Positions 1 to 10,555 of a DNA stretch of 64,000 nucleotides are shown here, piece by piece. A program made the position numbers and the translations under genes. Within the stretch, counting starts at the first letter, position 1. Each line of letters opens with the position of its first letter. The notes beneath the pieces were generated by a model. It was given only the letters and a program-made list of their open reading frames with translations, did not search any database and was not told the DNA's origin. This DNA comes from Fistulifera solaris (Eukaryota > Bacillariophyta > Bacillariophyceae > Naviculales > Stauroneidaceae): NCBI GenBank assembly GCA_030295235.1, contig AP026154.1, forward strand, positions 306,001 through 370,000, in the 5' to 3' direction.

Positions 1-712
1 GCAGCAAAGAGAGTATTCCGTACGGCGGTTGAGCTGGACTTTGATTGATGACTAGCTTTTCAATTTTGTGTTGCGAAATCAACCCCGAATTGGGATCCAG
101 AGTGTAGAGTGAAATGCCGTCTACGTGAAGAGGTCGACCCCAAGGAACTTTAGGGACCAATACGGCATTCCAGGCAATTCGAATCGACGAACGGCAAAAG
201 TCGTAAACCATGCGATGTTGTACCACCGGTTTAGGGGCGAACCAAAACCGACAAAGGTTTGCAGAAAAGAAATCGCCGATTTGTACTTTTCTAATCCTAT
301 TAATTGAACACCCGACGGGTCTAACACCTCTAGCTCGTCATGATAAATGGAAAAGTCTGCGCGAATTTTGAGTCAGCAAGTCAGATTATTCGGATAATCA
401 GGTACAAACGTGCTCTTTTGCGTCACTCTCTCACAACATACCTGGCAATTCTGTCAATATATTTTGCATATCCTTTCGTAATGTATCCATGGCACGACCC
501 AAATGAATCTGAAACTCTTGTCGTTCATCTACAATTTGTTGCAGTACGGTTGGTAAGGGGGCCTTTTCCGGAATCACGGGTGCTTCGCTATTCGTTCGCA
601 TGGCCGTTTTGTGCTGCCGTTGCGGCGCAATTGTATAAGCCTTTACGTGGGCTATTAAGCATAAAAAGAGGAATAATATTGAAAAGACTTCCATGATGAT
701 TCTTCCTTGCAA
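1..712 (-). CDS. DUF2358-like protein, plastid-type presequence, 3' end cut by window edge
   Basis: Not functionally characterised; the pattern resembles the DUF2358 family of algae, plants and cyanobacteria (NTF2-like fold). Exon 1 runs 712..442 and opens with a signal peptide (or starts at the second Met, 694) ending HVKA|YTIAP, an aromatic +1 residue as in diatom plastid presequences. A GTATGT...CGCAG intron lies at 441..357 (85 nt). Exon 2 continues from 356 with FSIYHDELEVLDPSG, KYKSAISFLQTF and RWYNIAWF, all typical of the family. The frame hits a TAG at 123..121, but the family signature (DGISLYTLDPNSGLI) continues in another frame to position 1, so one base appears to be missing near 121-132. 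The C-terminus lies outside the window. The family call is from memory of its motifs; exon structure and frameshift are read directly. Confidence 0.6.
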
Positions 713-1240
713 CTGATTTGTAAACGTATGTGTTCGACAACATCGTTTCGTTGAATCTTTGTGGTCGCTGAACCATCGTCGGTGGAACGTCGCGTATACC
801 GTGTTTCTTCCGTACTCTCTTGAAAAGTGTACGATGGACTGGCCGTCGTCCCTGAAAAAGGTACTTGAATATAAAAAAACAGTACACTATCGAAGTGACG
901 CACGTTTTCGGTCCATGCAAATTCAAAACTGATTCTACGGTCAATCTCGTACAGATTCTACGTAGAAGTGAATCCCGATGAAAGTCAGGTCACGCATCCG
1001 ATCTGACTCGGATCGTTCTCTGTGACAAACACTAAGGATAGGGTCCTCCAACAACGACCAAGTGCTCCCTATTCGAAGCAAAGGACCAGTGACCTAGAAC
1101 TAAACTAGACACTAGGTATCCTTTCATTTGAAGAAATGCATTTTTATTAACATTCAACGTATGATAGAGCAAGTCGTTGTGCCACTATTGATAGCAGTAG
1201 GTCAAGTCATGTTCCATTGCTCCCGAATGGAACTGCTAGC
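713..1240. other. Intergenic, no gene supported
   Basis: This is the 5' flank of the DUF2358-like gene and the 3' flank of the deaminase gene. A minus-strand reading frame at 655..903 has coding-like composition, but it overlaps the presequence exon of the left gene in another frame and has no recognisable domain. Confidence 0.4.
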
Positions 1241-2749
1241 TTAGATCATCATTGCATCACTTCCCAGTGGCAACGTCCAATTCCATTGACTGGGTCGATA
1301 CTGCTGCAACTCCACACCTGCCATTTGCAATAAAATGCGACTGGCTCGCGCCGATTCGGTATCATGATACTGATCGGACGCGTAGACAACTTTGGCAATC
1401 CGTGATTGAATAATGTACTGGGCACACGCGTGACACGGAAATAAGGCAACATAGATGGTGGCACCCTCACACGATTCTTGGGCATTCAAGATGGCATTGA
1501 CTTCGGCATGACAAACGTACATGTATTTGGTGTGCAAGGCCGACGCGCCTTGTCGATGCCAGGGTAACACGTCGTCGGAACAACCGGCGGGAAATCCATT
1601 GTACCCCAAACCGACAATATGTCGACGGGAATCGACAATACAAGCCCCCACGGTGGTATTGGGGTCTTTGGAACGTTGTGCGGTCAGAAACGCGAGGGCC
1701 ATGAAGTAATCGTCCCACGTGAGTACATTCCGACGTCGTTTGTGCGATTGGATGAAATGGTAACCGGCTTCGCGTTGCATCAATTCCACATGCTCGGCCT
1801 TCCGGTCGGACGACAATGGCGGCACTGGTTGAATTTCTTCTTGTTCCGTTGGATTCAAAGCGGTGCGAAAATCAATTTCCACGAGTGGGGTGGAAGGGAC
1901 GTGTTGCTCCACGTGAACGCCCGCCAATTGCAGCATGATGCGACTGGCCTTTTCCGAGTCTGGATCGGAACCACACGTCGTTGACAAGGCATAGACGACG
2001 GTTGTTATGTCGGACGTTTGTGCAATGACTTTGGCACATTCGTGACAGGGAAAATGCCGTGTATACAATATGGTTCCTGGACCCCGTTTGTGCGGCACAC
2101 GACGATTCAATACCGCATTGGCGACCGCATGCACAACATACGGAGATGGTCCGTGCAACCAATGGTCTTTGGTTGTTTGTTGCCAGGGCAAAACATCATC
2201 GGAACAGTGCATCGGGAAGCCATTGTATCCGATGGCAATGACGCGTTGATCGTGTACTAAACAAGCCCCCGACGGCGTTTCGGGGTCTTTACTACGTCGT
2301 GCCGATAATTCGGCAATCGACATGAAATAATCCTCCCACGAAAGAAACGTTTCTCGTTTTTGACTCGAGGATGTGTCGTATTGGATCGTGTCGTGCAATA
2401 AGGAAGAAATGGCTTGATGATCGGTGAGGGGCTTGCGTGTGAGGGGACGCCTTTGTGAGGAAGATGGTGTAACCAAGAAGACAGTGGGCTGCTGATCTAG
2501 TAATGAAGTTCCGTTGATAGTTGTTTGTGCTCGATCAATCGATTTGTTGTTGGGAGTTGTAGTGTTTTCGTCGTCGTCGCACGAGGAGCAAAAACAACTC
2601 GATCCTCGTTTGTCACCTTTATTATTCATCGTAATCGGAAATGCAGTAATCAACTGCAATGCGAGTATCAATAGAATGTAACGAATAAAAGCACTATGGA
2701 AGATTAATTTACAATGAATGGATTTATTGTATTGTCCTCGCAATCGCAT
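1241..2749 (-). CDS. Tandem deoxycytidylate (dCMP/CDADC1-like) deaminase, first domain degenerate
   Basis: 502 aa, single exon, ATG start. Two zinc-dependent deaminase domains lie in tandem, each opening with a W(E/D)DYFM module and containing GYNGFP and CSDDVLPW. The second domain has the full catalytic set: HAEVN (His414, Glu416) and a PCHAC zinc pair, so it should deaminate dCMP or a related deoxycytidine nucleotide. The first domain keeps the zinc His207 and PCHEC but reads HAVAN, so the catalytic Glu is Val209; it is probably inactive and structural or regulatory, as proposed for the paired domains of animal CDADC1. The N-terminus has a basic stretch, a hydrophobic segment and ITA|FPIT, a candidate plastid signal. 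An internal Met (MNNKGDK, residue 41) could give a cytosolic form. It is head-to-head with the kinase at 3163. Confidence 0.85.
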   Translation of the reverse strand: MRLRGQYNKSIHCKLIFHSAFIRYILLILALQLITAFPITMNNKGDKRGSSCFCSSCDDDENTTTPNNKSIDRAQTTINGTSLLDQQPTVFLVTPSSSQRRPLTRKPLTDHQAISSLLHDTIQYDTSSSQKRETFLSWEDYFMSIAELSARRSKDPETPSGACLVHDQRVIAIGYNGFPMHCSDDVLPWQQTTKDHWLHGPSPYVVHAVANAVLNRRVPHKRGPGTILYTRHFPCHECAKVIAQTSDITTVVYALSTTCGSDPDSEKASRIMLQLAGVHVEQHVPSTPLVEIDFRTALNPTEQEEIQPVPPLSSDRKAEHVELMQREAGYHFIQSHKRRRNVLTWDDYFMALAFLTAQRSKDPNTTVGACIVDSRRHIVGLGYNGFPAGCSDDVLPWHRQGASALHTKYMYVCHAEVNAILNAQESCEGATIYVALFPCHACAQYIIQSRIAKVVYASDQYHDTESARASRILLQMAGVELQQYRPSQWNWTLPLGSDAMMI

Positions 2750-3162
2750 AGTGGGTCGGGTGTGGTTGGAAATGGTGTGTCATTGTCATGCGTCTCTTGA
2801 AATGGATGTCATAATTATTTTTGGTTGCCGCCAAAAACAAACAAACAACGAGGGAACGAAGTTTCACAATGTGCGCTATCGCTGCGACACAAACATAAAC
2901 TGACACTCACACACGAAATTTTCGTTCGTGTTTCGAGGTGATTGGAATTCGATGCAAACCGAGAAAAAAAAGAAAAAACGATGAGCCAACAAAAACGCTC
3001 ATCGTTTCCTTTCATTCATTCATTCCTTCTAAAAGTATATTACAACAATAACAATATACTGTACCTGGTAATAATAACAATTATTATTCGAATCATTTTT
3101 TCGGGCGTGTGCTCTCTGTGATAGACGAAAAGTCGCTCTTAAGTTACTTCTCCGTCCGTAGG
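2750..3162. promoter_or_regulatory. Shared divergent promoter region, deaminase / P-loop kinase
   Basis: 413 nt separate the two divergent start codons. The stretch is A/T-rich towards the right, with runs of ATAATAACAATA around 3040-3085, and holds no supported reading frame. The placement implies it carries promoters for both genes; no specific factor site is claimed. Confidence 0.4.
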
Positions 3163-4113
3163 ATGATGCTTCCCCGAACAAAAGTACCGGTACTTTTCGG
3201 AATGGCTAGCTGCCTCATCGTCGCCGGGGTCGCTTTTCCTTCGGCGCCCACGACACGTCACACCTTCGTCCTACATGCCGACCTCAATGGTTTAGTTGGG
3301 AGTATCAAGACAAAATTCAAGCCACAGCGTATTTTGAAACGACTTCAGAAGGATCCCAATGAAGACAGCATTAGTATTATTAGTCCAGAAGCGGCTCTTT
3401 CGGCGTCACTTTACATGACGCCGGAAACCATCCATCTGGCTCCCTCGGTCAAAGTCACGTGGGAACCGGCGGTAGCGAAGCATTTGTCGGCTCTCCGAGC
3501 TGTCAGTAATCCGCATCGCCCTCTCATGGTTGGCATTGTCGGAATACCGGGTTCCGGCAAAACCACCTCCTGTGACATTTTAGCGCAAATGTTGGGAACC
3601 GAACGCTGTCTCGTCATGCCCATGGATGGATATCATTATACGATAGCGCAATTGATGGAATTCCCGAACGCCGATGATGTCATTTACCGACGGGGTGCCT
3701 GTGATACCTTTGATGCCGTGACGTTGGCAAAAGATCTCGAACGGATTGCGCACGGTCGGGAACCCATGGTCGCCATTCCCGGCTTTGATCATGCCAAGGG
3801 TGATCCGACCCCCAATCAACACCGGTTTGAGCGCACGGCGCACGATATTGTGCTTTGTGAAGGTCTTTATTTATTACACGATCAACAGGGGTGGGAGCAT
3901 ATTCAGAAATTCTTGGATTGGACGATTTATATACAAGCCGATATTGATGTTTGTATGGAACGACTGAAAGAACGCAACAAGTGTATTCCTGGATATACTG
4001 CGGAAGAAATTGCGATTCGCTGTGATGCGGTCGATCGCGTCAATGCCATCTTGGCGGAAGAAACGGCGAGCAAGTACGCGGCGCAAATTGTACAATCGGG
4101 GGCCGTGTATTAA
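3163..4113 (+). CDS. PRK/uridine kinase-like P-loop kinase, plastid-type presequence
   Basis: 316 aa from the first ATG (3163). An upstream in-frame extension begins only at GTG and is rejected. The N-terminus is a signal peptide ending AGVA|FPSAP, matching the diatom plastid motif. The kinase core has Walker A GIPGSGKT (residues 127-134), PMDGYHY, the RRGACDTFDA block, and a C-terminal RLKERN...GYTAEEI lid region. These place it with the YFH7/YggC-like branch of the phosphoribulokinase/uridine kinase/pantothenate kinase superfamily. The substrate (sugar, nucleoside or other small alcohol) cannot be told from sequence. It is not the Calvin-cycle phosphoribulokinase. The gene is single-exon, uninterrupted and shares its promoter region with the deaminase. 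Confidence 0.75.
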   Translation: MMLPRTKVPVLFGMASCLIVAGVAFPSAPTTRHTFVLHADLNGLVGSIKTKFKPQRILKRLQKDPNEDSISIISPEAALSASLYMTPETIHLAPSVKVTWEPAVAKHLSALRAVSNPHRPLMVGIVGIPGSGKTTSCDILAQMLGTERCLVMPMDGYHYTIAQLMEFPNADDVIYRRGACDTFDAVTLAKDLERIAHGREPMVAIPGFDHAKGDPTPNQHRFERTAHDIVLCEGLYLLHDQQGWEHIQKFLDWTIYIQADIDVCMERLKERNKCIPGYTAEEIAIRCDAVDRVNAILAEETASKYAAQIVQSGAVY

Positions 4114-5281
4114 AGGCAGGGGAAAACGGCAATGAAGTAGGTATGGTTCCAGTGATCTGCAAATCGTGGATTTCAATCCAGCGATTAAGGTTTTCCGGAT
4201 TCTTGTCGGTCGTAAAATGCTTAGGAGACAGGTCAAAATTCCGTCTGGAAGCAAAAAAAAAGGTTGTACGTAGAAGTGGAGCAATGATTCAGTAATATAA
4301 TGTGCAATCACAGTTTTTAGAATTTTTATTTTTTAGTAAATGATACTTTAGTTAAATCATCCTCGTGTTGGATGCCTGCGGCAGGAAATCATCGACACAA
4401 CATCATGCGTCATGCGTCAGCAATTTCCAGTTCCAGTCATTGAGTCACGGAGTCATCAGTCATCAGAGATAAGAGATAAAATAAATAATATTATGATAAT
4501 ATATGATCCTCATCTTCACGATTCCAGAGAATTTTTGATACTTCTTCCCTGTGTCTTTTGTATTGTCTTTGTCATTTTGTCATCGAATTTAGAATTCAGA
4601 CTGTCTTTGCATACAGTATACCCGTCGACAACAATTCTGACCACTAAGTCTTGGTCTTTGGTCGGCGGCAGTTCACTACTTGCAACTTGCAACGTATAAC
4701 GGATTGAGATTACAAACAACGGACTACTGAAGAAAGTGGAAGTGAACCTGCTGGTCTGCTGGCGCTCACTGTCCTCGTCTTCTTTTAATCGATGCATCGT
4801 TTTACCTCCCTTCGCTAATATTTCATTACTCATTCGAGTAATTTGGAAAGAGTCTTGTTTCACGTGATTCATTTATTTGTAACGTCTAAAAATAGAAGAT
4901 GGATTTCAATCGTCGAGCTATCGCGAATCATCAAAGAATAGAATGAAACTGAAGACGTTAGCTGATTACGGTGCGACAGAGTGACGCACTTTTCGCAATG
5001 TGTCCACGTTGTGGAGAAAAAGACCCCACGCCCGACACAAGAGTAGAACATGACTGTAGCGATGTTGTGTAGCGTTCGAGATTGGATGATGATGACGTTG
5101 GTGCGGACGTCTGGCTTGGTACGATTTCGCGACGATTGTTCCTCCTCCCACGTCGTCGGCCGTCGGCATTATTTTTGTGCTCCACCCATCCGAATCTCCA
5201 AAGAAATTTTTCGTGTCCTTGCCCAACCAAGAGTCTTCCAAACGAAATCACCCATCCGTAGGGCTCGTTATAGAACCAACC
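4114..5281. other. Intergenic, 1.17 kb, no gene seen
   Basis: 3' flank of the kinase and 5' flank of the ABCF gene. It contains short imperfect repeats of CATCATGCGTCATGCG type and TCAGTCATCAGAGATAAGA around 4400-4475, and AT-rich stretches. An in-frame upstream extension of the ABCF reading frame begins at 5177, but the ATG at 5282 in ACCATGGCG context is the better start. Confidence 0.4.
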
Positions 5282-7603
5282 ATGGCGAAACGATACAATG
5301 AGAAACGCGCCAAGCAAGCGATGGACGCCATTGAGCGAGAACTGGACAGTGGCTACGGCAGAACTGACTTTGATGATCTCGCTTCGCAAGACCTTCGCGA
5401 TGCCGCATTGGGCAAAGGAGAAGAAGAGTTGTTTGAAAAGAAATTGAGCAAGGAAGAGAAGAAAGCACGAGCCAAAGCGGCGCGTGAAGCCAAGAAGAAA
5501 GCCAAGTCGGGTGGTGGTGACGACGACGACGCGAAAGAAGGCATCAAACCGGTCGAAAGCACAAATGACGTTACCAAGTTGGAAATGACTCTCGAAGGAA
5601 CTTCGCTAGAAGACAAACGCGACGCCGCTTTGGAGAACTTGTCAAAAGAAAACATTGTGGTCACTTACGAAGCCAAGAAGGGTGTCTTACACGCTACTGC
5701 GCGTGATATTAACGTCAGTGGCGTCACCGTTACATTCCATGGAAAGCCTCTCATTGAAGAAACTGATATTGTTATTAACTACGGCAATCGATACGGATTC
5801 ATAGGGTAAGTTTTGTCGGGTACTTTGCTTGCTTGTTATTCTTGTTCTATGGGTGCTCTGTATTGTGGCTTTTCTTGTTTCTAACCAAGATACTTTACGC
5901 GTATAGACCGAACGGAAGTGGAAAGTCGACCATCATGAAGGCAATTGCCGCTCGTGCTATTCCTATTCCAGAGAATCTGGACATTTACTTTCTGAATGCG
6001 GAATACCCGGCACGCGATGATATTACGGCGCTCGAAGCTGTCATGGAATCGAATGAGGAAGTGCAACAACTAGAACAGAAGGCAGAACTGCTAAATCATG
6101 CCATGGCTGACGCCGACGAAGAGAAGCAGATCGAAATCCAGGATTCGTTGGAACAAATCTATAGTCGATTGGAGCAATTGGATGCGTCGAGTGCACAAGC
6201 GAGAGCAACACAGATTCTTTTCGGTCTAGGATTTACACAAAAAATGCAGCACATGAAAACAAAGGAATTTAGCGGTGGCTGGCGTATGCGAGTAGCATTG
6301 GCGAGAGCATTGTTCATTCAACCAGAATTTCTTCTATTGGGTACGTTTGATCTATTTATTTCATGAACTTATGCCTTCTGATTTTTCTAACCGTCGCTCA
6401 TCCTTCCTTCAGATGAACCGACCAATCATTTGGATATGGATGCCGTTTTGTGGTTAGAAGATTATTTGAGCAATTGGACCCGCATTCTATTTTTCGTATG
6501 TCACTCCCAGGATTTCATGAATTCGGTTTGTACGCACATTGTAAGACTTGATCAAACGTACAAAAAGTTGCGCTACTATTCGGGTAATTATGATATGTAT
6601 GTCCAGTTACGCCGTGATCAAGACATGGTTCAATGGCGTCAATATGAAGCGGAGCAGCGTGATATTGCCGAGATCAAAGATTTCATTGCGCGCTTCGGTC
6701 ATGGTACCGTAAAGATGGTACGTCAGGCACAGTCGCGTGAAAAGTTATTACAGAAGAAACTCGAGGCTGGTTTGACACCCAAGCCAGAAGTTGATCCGGA
6801 GTATGATTGGTCGTTTCCGGACGCTGGTGAATTGCCTGTGCCTGTCTTGCAAATTGAGACGGTCAGCTTTGCATATCCTGGGTCGGTGGAACTCTACAGT
6901 GCGGTTGATTTTGGAGTTGACCTTCAAACGCGAGTGGCGCTGGTAAGTAAATCATCATTTTCTCACGCTCGGAGACGATTATTCTCACTTTCAACGACCA
7001 TTGGGCTCTTGTATTTTCGATTTTTAGGTGGGTCCAAATGGCGCAGGAAAAACTACGTTATTTAAGATTATGACGGGCGATTTGCAGCCGACCAAGGGTC
7101 AGGTCAAGCGCAATATGCATTTGAAGATTTCGAGGTTCACCCAACATTTCGAGGATAAGCTAGATTTGAGCATGACGCCCTTGGCGTTTTTCAAAGAGAA
7201 GGTAATGCCTTCTGAACCCATTGAGAAGATTCGTCCTTTGCTTGGTCGTTATGGATGTTCTGGGGATCAACAAAGTCAGGTAATGAGTCAGTTGTCAGCA
7301 GGACAGAAAGCCCGAATTGTATTTGCTGTGATTGCACACGAGCGACCCCATCTTTTGCTACTAGATGAGCCCACGAATCCTCTGGACATGGAATCTATTG
7401 ACGCATTGGCTCGCTGTATTAACAAATTCAAGGGCGGGGTCGTCATGATCTCTCACGATATGCGACTGATTTCGCAGTGCGCCCAGCAAATTTATATTTG
7501 CGATGAAAAGAAGATAACGCGTTATGAAGGTGACATAATGAAGTTTAAGCTACAGTCAAAGAAGGAAAACAGCAAGAAGCTAGCCCAGCACATGAATGGT
7601 TAG
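5282..7603 (+). CDS. ABCF2/Arb1-type ribosome-associated ATP-binding cassette protein
   Basis: Four exons: 5282..5805, 5907..6340, 6413..6942, 7028..7603, joined by GT-AG introns of 101, 72 and 85 nt. All phases agree, giving 687 aa without frame errors. The N-terminus is a K/E-rich charged region. Two soluble ABC domains follow, with no membrane segments. ABC1 has GPNGSGKS (split by intron 1), signature FSGGWRMRVALARALF and DEPTNHLD (split by intron 2). ABC2 has GPNGAGKTT, signature LSAGQKARIVFA and DEPTNPLD. The linker FIARFGHGTVKMVRQAQSREK and the LDTRVAL-like end of the insert match ABCF2/Arb1, which acts in ribosome biogenesis and translation. Oddities are LSAGQ and NPLD in ABC2 in place of LSGGQ and NHLD. 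The orthology is inferred from linker and length. Confidence 0.9.
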
Positions 7604-7743
7604 GCAGGGGAAGCCATCAACACCACTTAGGTAAATCATAAAGTACATTTCTCAGGTTTTGAGTGTCTAGATGTTTTCCGGCTAGAAGATCTAAAATTCG
7701 CAAGCTATGTTTTAAAACTTTGAAAGTATGTGCAATTAACATT

Positions 7744-9484
7744 TCATCTGTACAACCTTCTTTGTAGTGCAACATTAATAGAGTAAGATATGGCCACAGC
7801 TAGAATGCCACCAGCGACTTCGAGTCCGATTCCTTTAATTCGTTTCCAAAATGCATTTCGCTGTGCTTGCCGCTTTTTCTCCTGTAAGAGTTCGTGACTC
7901 CTGCGAGCGATGCTGACACCATTCTCCATTTTAAAGTCCCAAGATATATACTCAAAATGAGCTTGAACGACCGAGTCGATTATTGCAGACTCTAACGTGT
8001 CAACCTGTGCTGATGCCGGTCGAGATATTTCCTCAAAGGACCAATCATGGGTGTTATTGGTGACATGCTTAAAATTCGGAGGCTTTAATATGCTGACTTT
8101 TTCGTGTCTAGTACGCAGTATATTTCCAATGACCATATGACAGCCATACTTTGCGACAGCGCACTCGGCTTTTTGGCGTAAAAGAGCGTGGTCCGTCTCT
8201 AGTTTGAATGATACAACAAACGAATTTGGTGCCCATTCTTGTCGTATGGACCCCATACGCTTCGGAACAGGCGACAACCGCAAAACAAGTGCGCCATCAG
8301 CGCTTTGCAATTTGTGTTCCGAGCGTTCTTCGTACGGAATGTAAAAGTCACTCACTGCTGCCGCCAAAAAGAAAAGGGCCAGGCTGTTGCAGTCGCGGAG
8401 TGTCGTAGCACAAAGCTCTAATTTTCCCAAGTAATCTTCAACGGAACGGAAATTGATGGTAAGAAGGCGGCCTTCAGAAAGGGCACAGGACCTTTCACGA
8501 AGCATACGCTGAATATGCGATGAAAAGATGAGGCCCCGATGAAGCGATAATTCATCTGGTTGTTGCTGCTTCTTACGACCATTACTCGTTACTTCATCGG
8601 CTGGTTCCGATAGCCAAGGATCGCCGTGCAAGACTGATTGAACCATATCTTCATCTTCGTCTTCGCCTCGAATGGCAAACAATTTTCCCAGTGATTCCAC
8701 CGACAAACTCTGATTCGCTGCGGGAAGCCCCAAATATTGTGACAGCACTCGAGCATACGGTGCTGCGCTACCCGTTCGTTGTAAATGCACCACCGCATAA
8801 CCTCGTTTCAAAAAAATCCTCCACAGCAATCGCTCCGCGTAGGCCGGTGCTAAAGTTATCCAAACATCGTACACTGTTCAATTCCAAATCAGCCACCGTC
8901 CCTCCCGAAGTCACCACCGCCAGTGGACGATGATGCACGGCATGTTGCGCCACAAATTCATCTAACGCTTGCTGTACTTCGATGCGATCGGGCAGTAAAT
9001 GTACAAAATCAGGCTCTACTGGTACATTTGAACAAGGCGTTTCATCTTCCATATCTTTCTCCGTGAACATGTGAGGTGTTTTGCGCAAGACGGGTTGATC
9101 CGCGAAGGGTTTGACCGGTGTTTGACGGGTCTCCAATTCACTCGCCCGAGCGGACACCACACCCGGTGCAATCTCCACTGTTCCTTTTTTCGGTGTCAAA
9201 CGATTGACCGGTTCGGAATAATCGGTAGTCGGTTTCTGTGGAAACAAAGATGTCTTTGTGATGGGAACCTCTTCTTCCGTCAATTGGAATGCGTGCAATA
9301 TTTCTTCGGCTTCGATTCGCTTTTTCCGATTCTCTTCTTTCAAAGCCTCAAGTTTGTTTTCCTCCACGACATCACCGCGATAATTCTGTAAATTCTCGGC
9401 AGATTCTTTTTGTCGCTGCCGATCCTTTTGCCACGTGTCCACTGCCCGGGTTCGTAAGGAGAGGAGATGGAATTGATGAGCCAT
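7744..9484 (-). CDS. Phosphopantothenate-cysteine ligase with N-terminal extension and C-terminal membrane anchor (frameshift in assembly)
   Basis: The coenzyme A pathway enzyme joining cysteine to 4'-phosphopantothenate. The core has VTSGGTVADLELNSVR, DNFSTGLRGA, FLKRGYAVVHLQRTGSAAPY, AAAVSDFYIPYEERSEHKLQS and FKLET, all typical of eukaryotic PPCS. The frame breaks at an A7 run (8810-8816, T7 in the sense strand). With six T the two parts join as EDFLKRGY and give 579 aa. About 170 charged residues precede the core, and the last 30 residues form one hydrophobic segment (GIGLEVAGGILAVAISY) followed by RRLYR. This suggests a tail-anchored form, unusual for a normally soluble enzyme. The ATG start at 9484 is the only good one. 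Catalytic identity is strong; the membrane anchoring is inferred. Confidence 0.85.
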
Positions 9485-10555
9485 ACGTCATCAACGAAGC
9501 GATTACCAATGGTCTCCCATTCAATACTTACTCTTTTTTATCAGCCGTTAAATGCAGATTTTAATAAAGAAAAGGAGGTTTGGTGTTCGAGGGTCCGACG
9601 ACGATGTATAGGACACTGCACATACTAAATATCTTTCATTATTTTGTGTTTTTGCCTGAAAACGTTTTTTTCTCATCGGACAATGTGTCTTCGGCTTGGA
9701 CGGGTGATGTGCAGACTGTAGCGGGTTCCCTCTATCTATCTATCAATTAGACTGCTTCCAGCTGTGCATGTAAAGAATGTTTGATAGCGATTCGCAAACA
9801 CTCGAAAACGATAACGTTCGTAGTCATAGATGCTACTGTAGACGCGAAAAGACTCTCTCTCTAGAGAGAGAGAGAGACTAGGAGAAAGCATCTCATGATT
9901 CATTCATGATTGAATTCCAGTCGTGGTCAGAACCGAACAACACTTAGCGCGATAGTAAAGGCTGCGAATGGTAGGAACGCAGGTTTTGGGACAAAAGCCT
10001 CGGCGGCATCGCTGCCGGTTGAGCGCACCATTGCAAGTAATTGCCAACTTCTTGAGACGCAATCAAACCTGAACGATCTACTAGAGAGCCTCATCGTTTT
10101 ATGCAACTATCAAGTGATTCAAAAGCTTAGCAAAGATATCTTAGCCAATACGTTAACTTTGGAGACAAAACGAATGATAAGGTAAATGAATGAAAAAGCT
10201 CTTCTTCTTTCCGGTTTGGTTTTCTTATTTTGGATCTCCAAACGTTTTTCTGCTAACATTCCGACGTCAGTTGCGCTTGATAATTGAAGCAATATTTAGA
10301 TGGGCATTGCTGAAAATAAGATAAATTCTACTTTGATGGGAGCACGAAACCTGGCAATAGGATGATGATTCGTTCATGAGGAGTCGTCGTCGTGTAGGGA
10401 AACGGGCAACAAATTGAGCTATAGTAAAGTTTGACAAGCAACAGGCGGCTTTTTTTTTCTTCCTTCATCTCTCTTGGTCCTTTGCAGTTTTCCATTTTCT
10501 GATTCGGCTCTTTCTTTGTTTCACTCGACAAACAAGAGAACTGTCAATTGGATCG
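9485..10555. other. Divergent intergenic region with (CT)n(AG)n palindrome
   Basis: 1.07 kb between divergent genes. It holds a CTAT repeat near 9730-9745 and a perfect CT/AG palindrome at 9853..9872. A reading frame at 9910..10185 has no usable ATG and is not called. No RNA gene was recognised. Confidence 0.4.
9853..9872. repeat. Perfect 20-nt CT/AG palindrome
   Basis: Five CT units are followed by five AG units, making a self-complementary 20-mer; the GA run continues to about 9877. It lies between divergent genes and could form a hairpin or be a GAGA-type promoter element. Function is unknown. Confidence 0.75.

Noticed and set aside
655-903. Minus-strand frame with coding-like composition (SPSYTFQESTEETRYTRRS)
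   Set aside because: It overlaps the presequence exon of the DUF2358-like gene in another frame and has no identifiable domain or splice partner.
3109-3162. Upstream extension of the P-loop kinase
   Set aside because: It begins at GTG and would place 18 residues before an otherwise ideal signal peptide.
7744-9484. Reading the two PPCS halves as separate genes
   Set aside because: The PPCS motif DNFSTG...KRGYAVV spans both across a T7 run, so one gene with a one-base error is simpler.
9910-10185. 91-codon plus-strand frame
   Set aside because: It starts at TTG, has no internal ATG until its end, and shows no recognisable motif.
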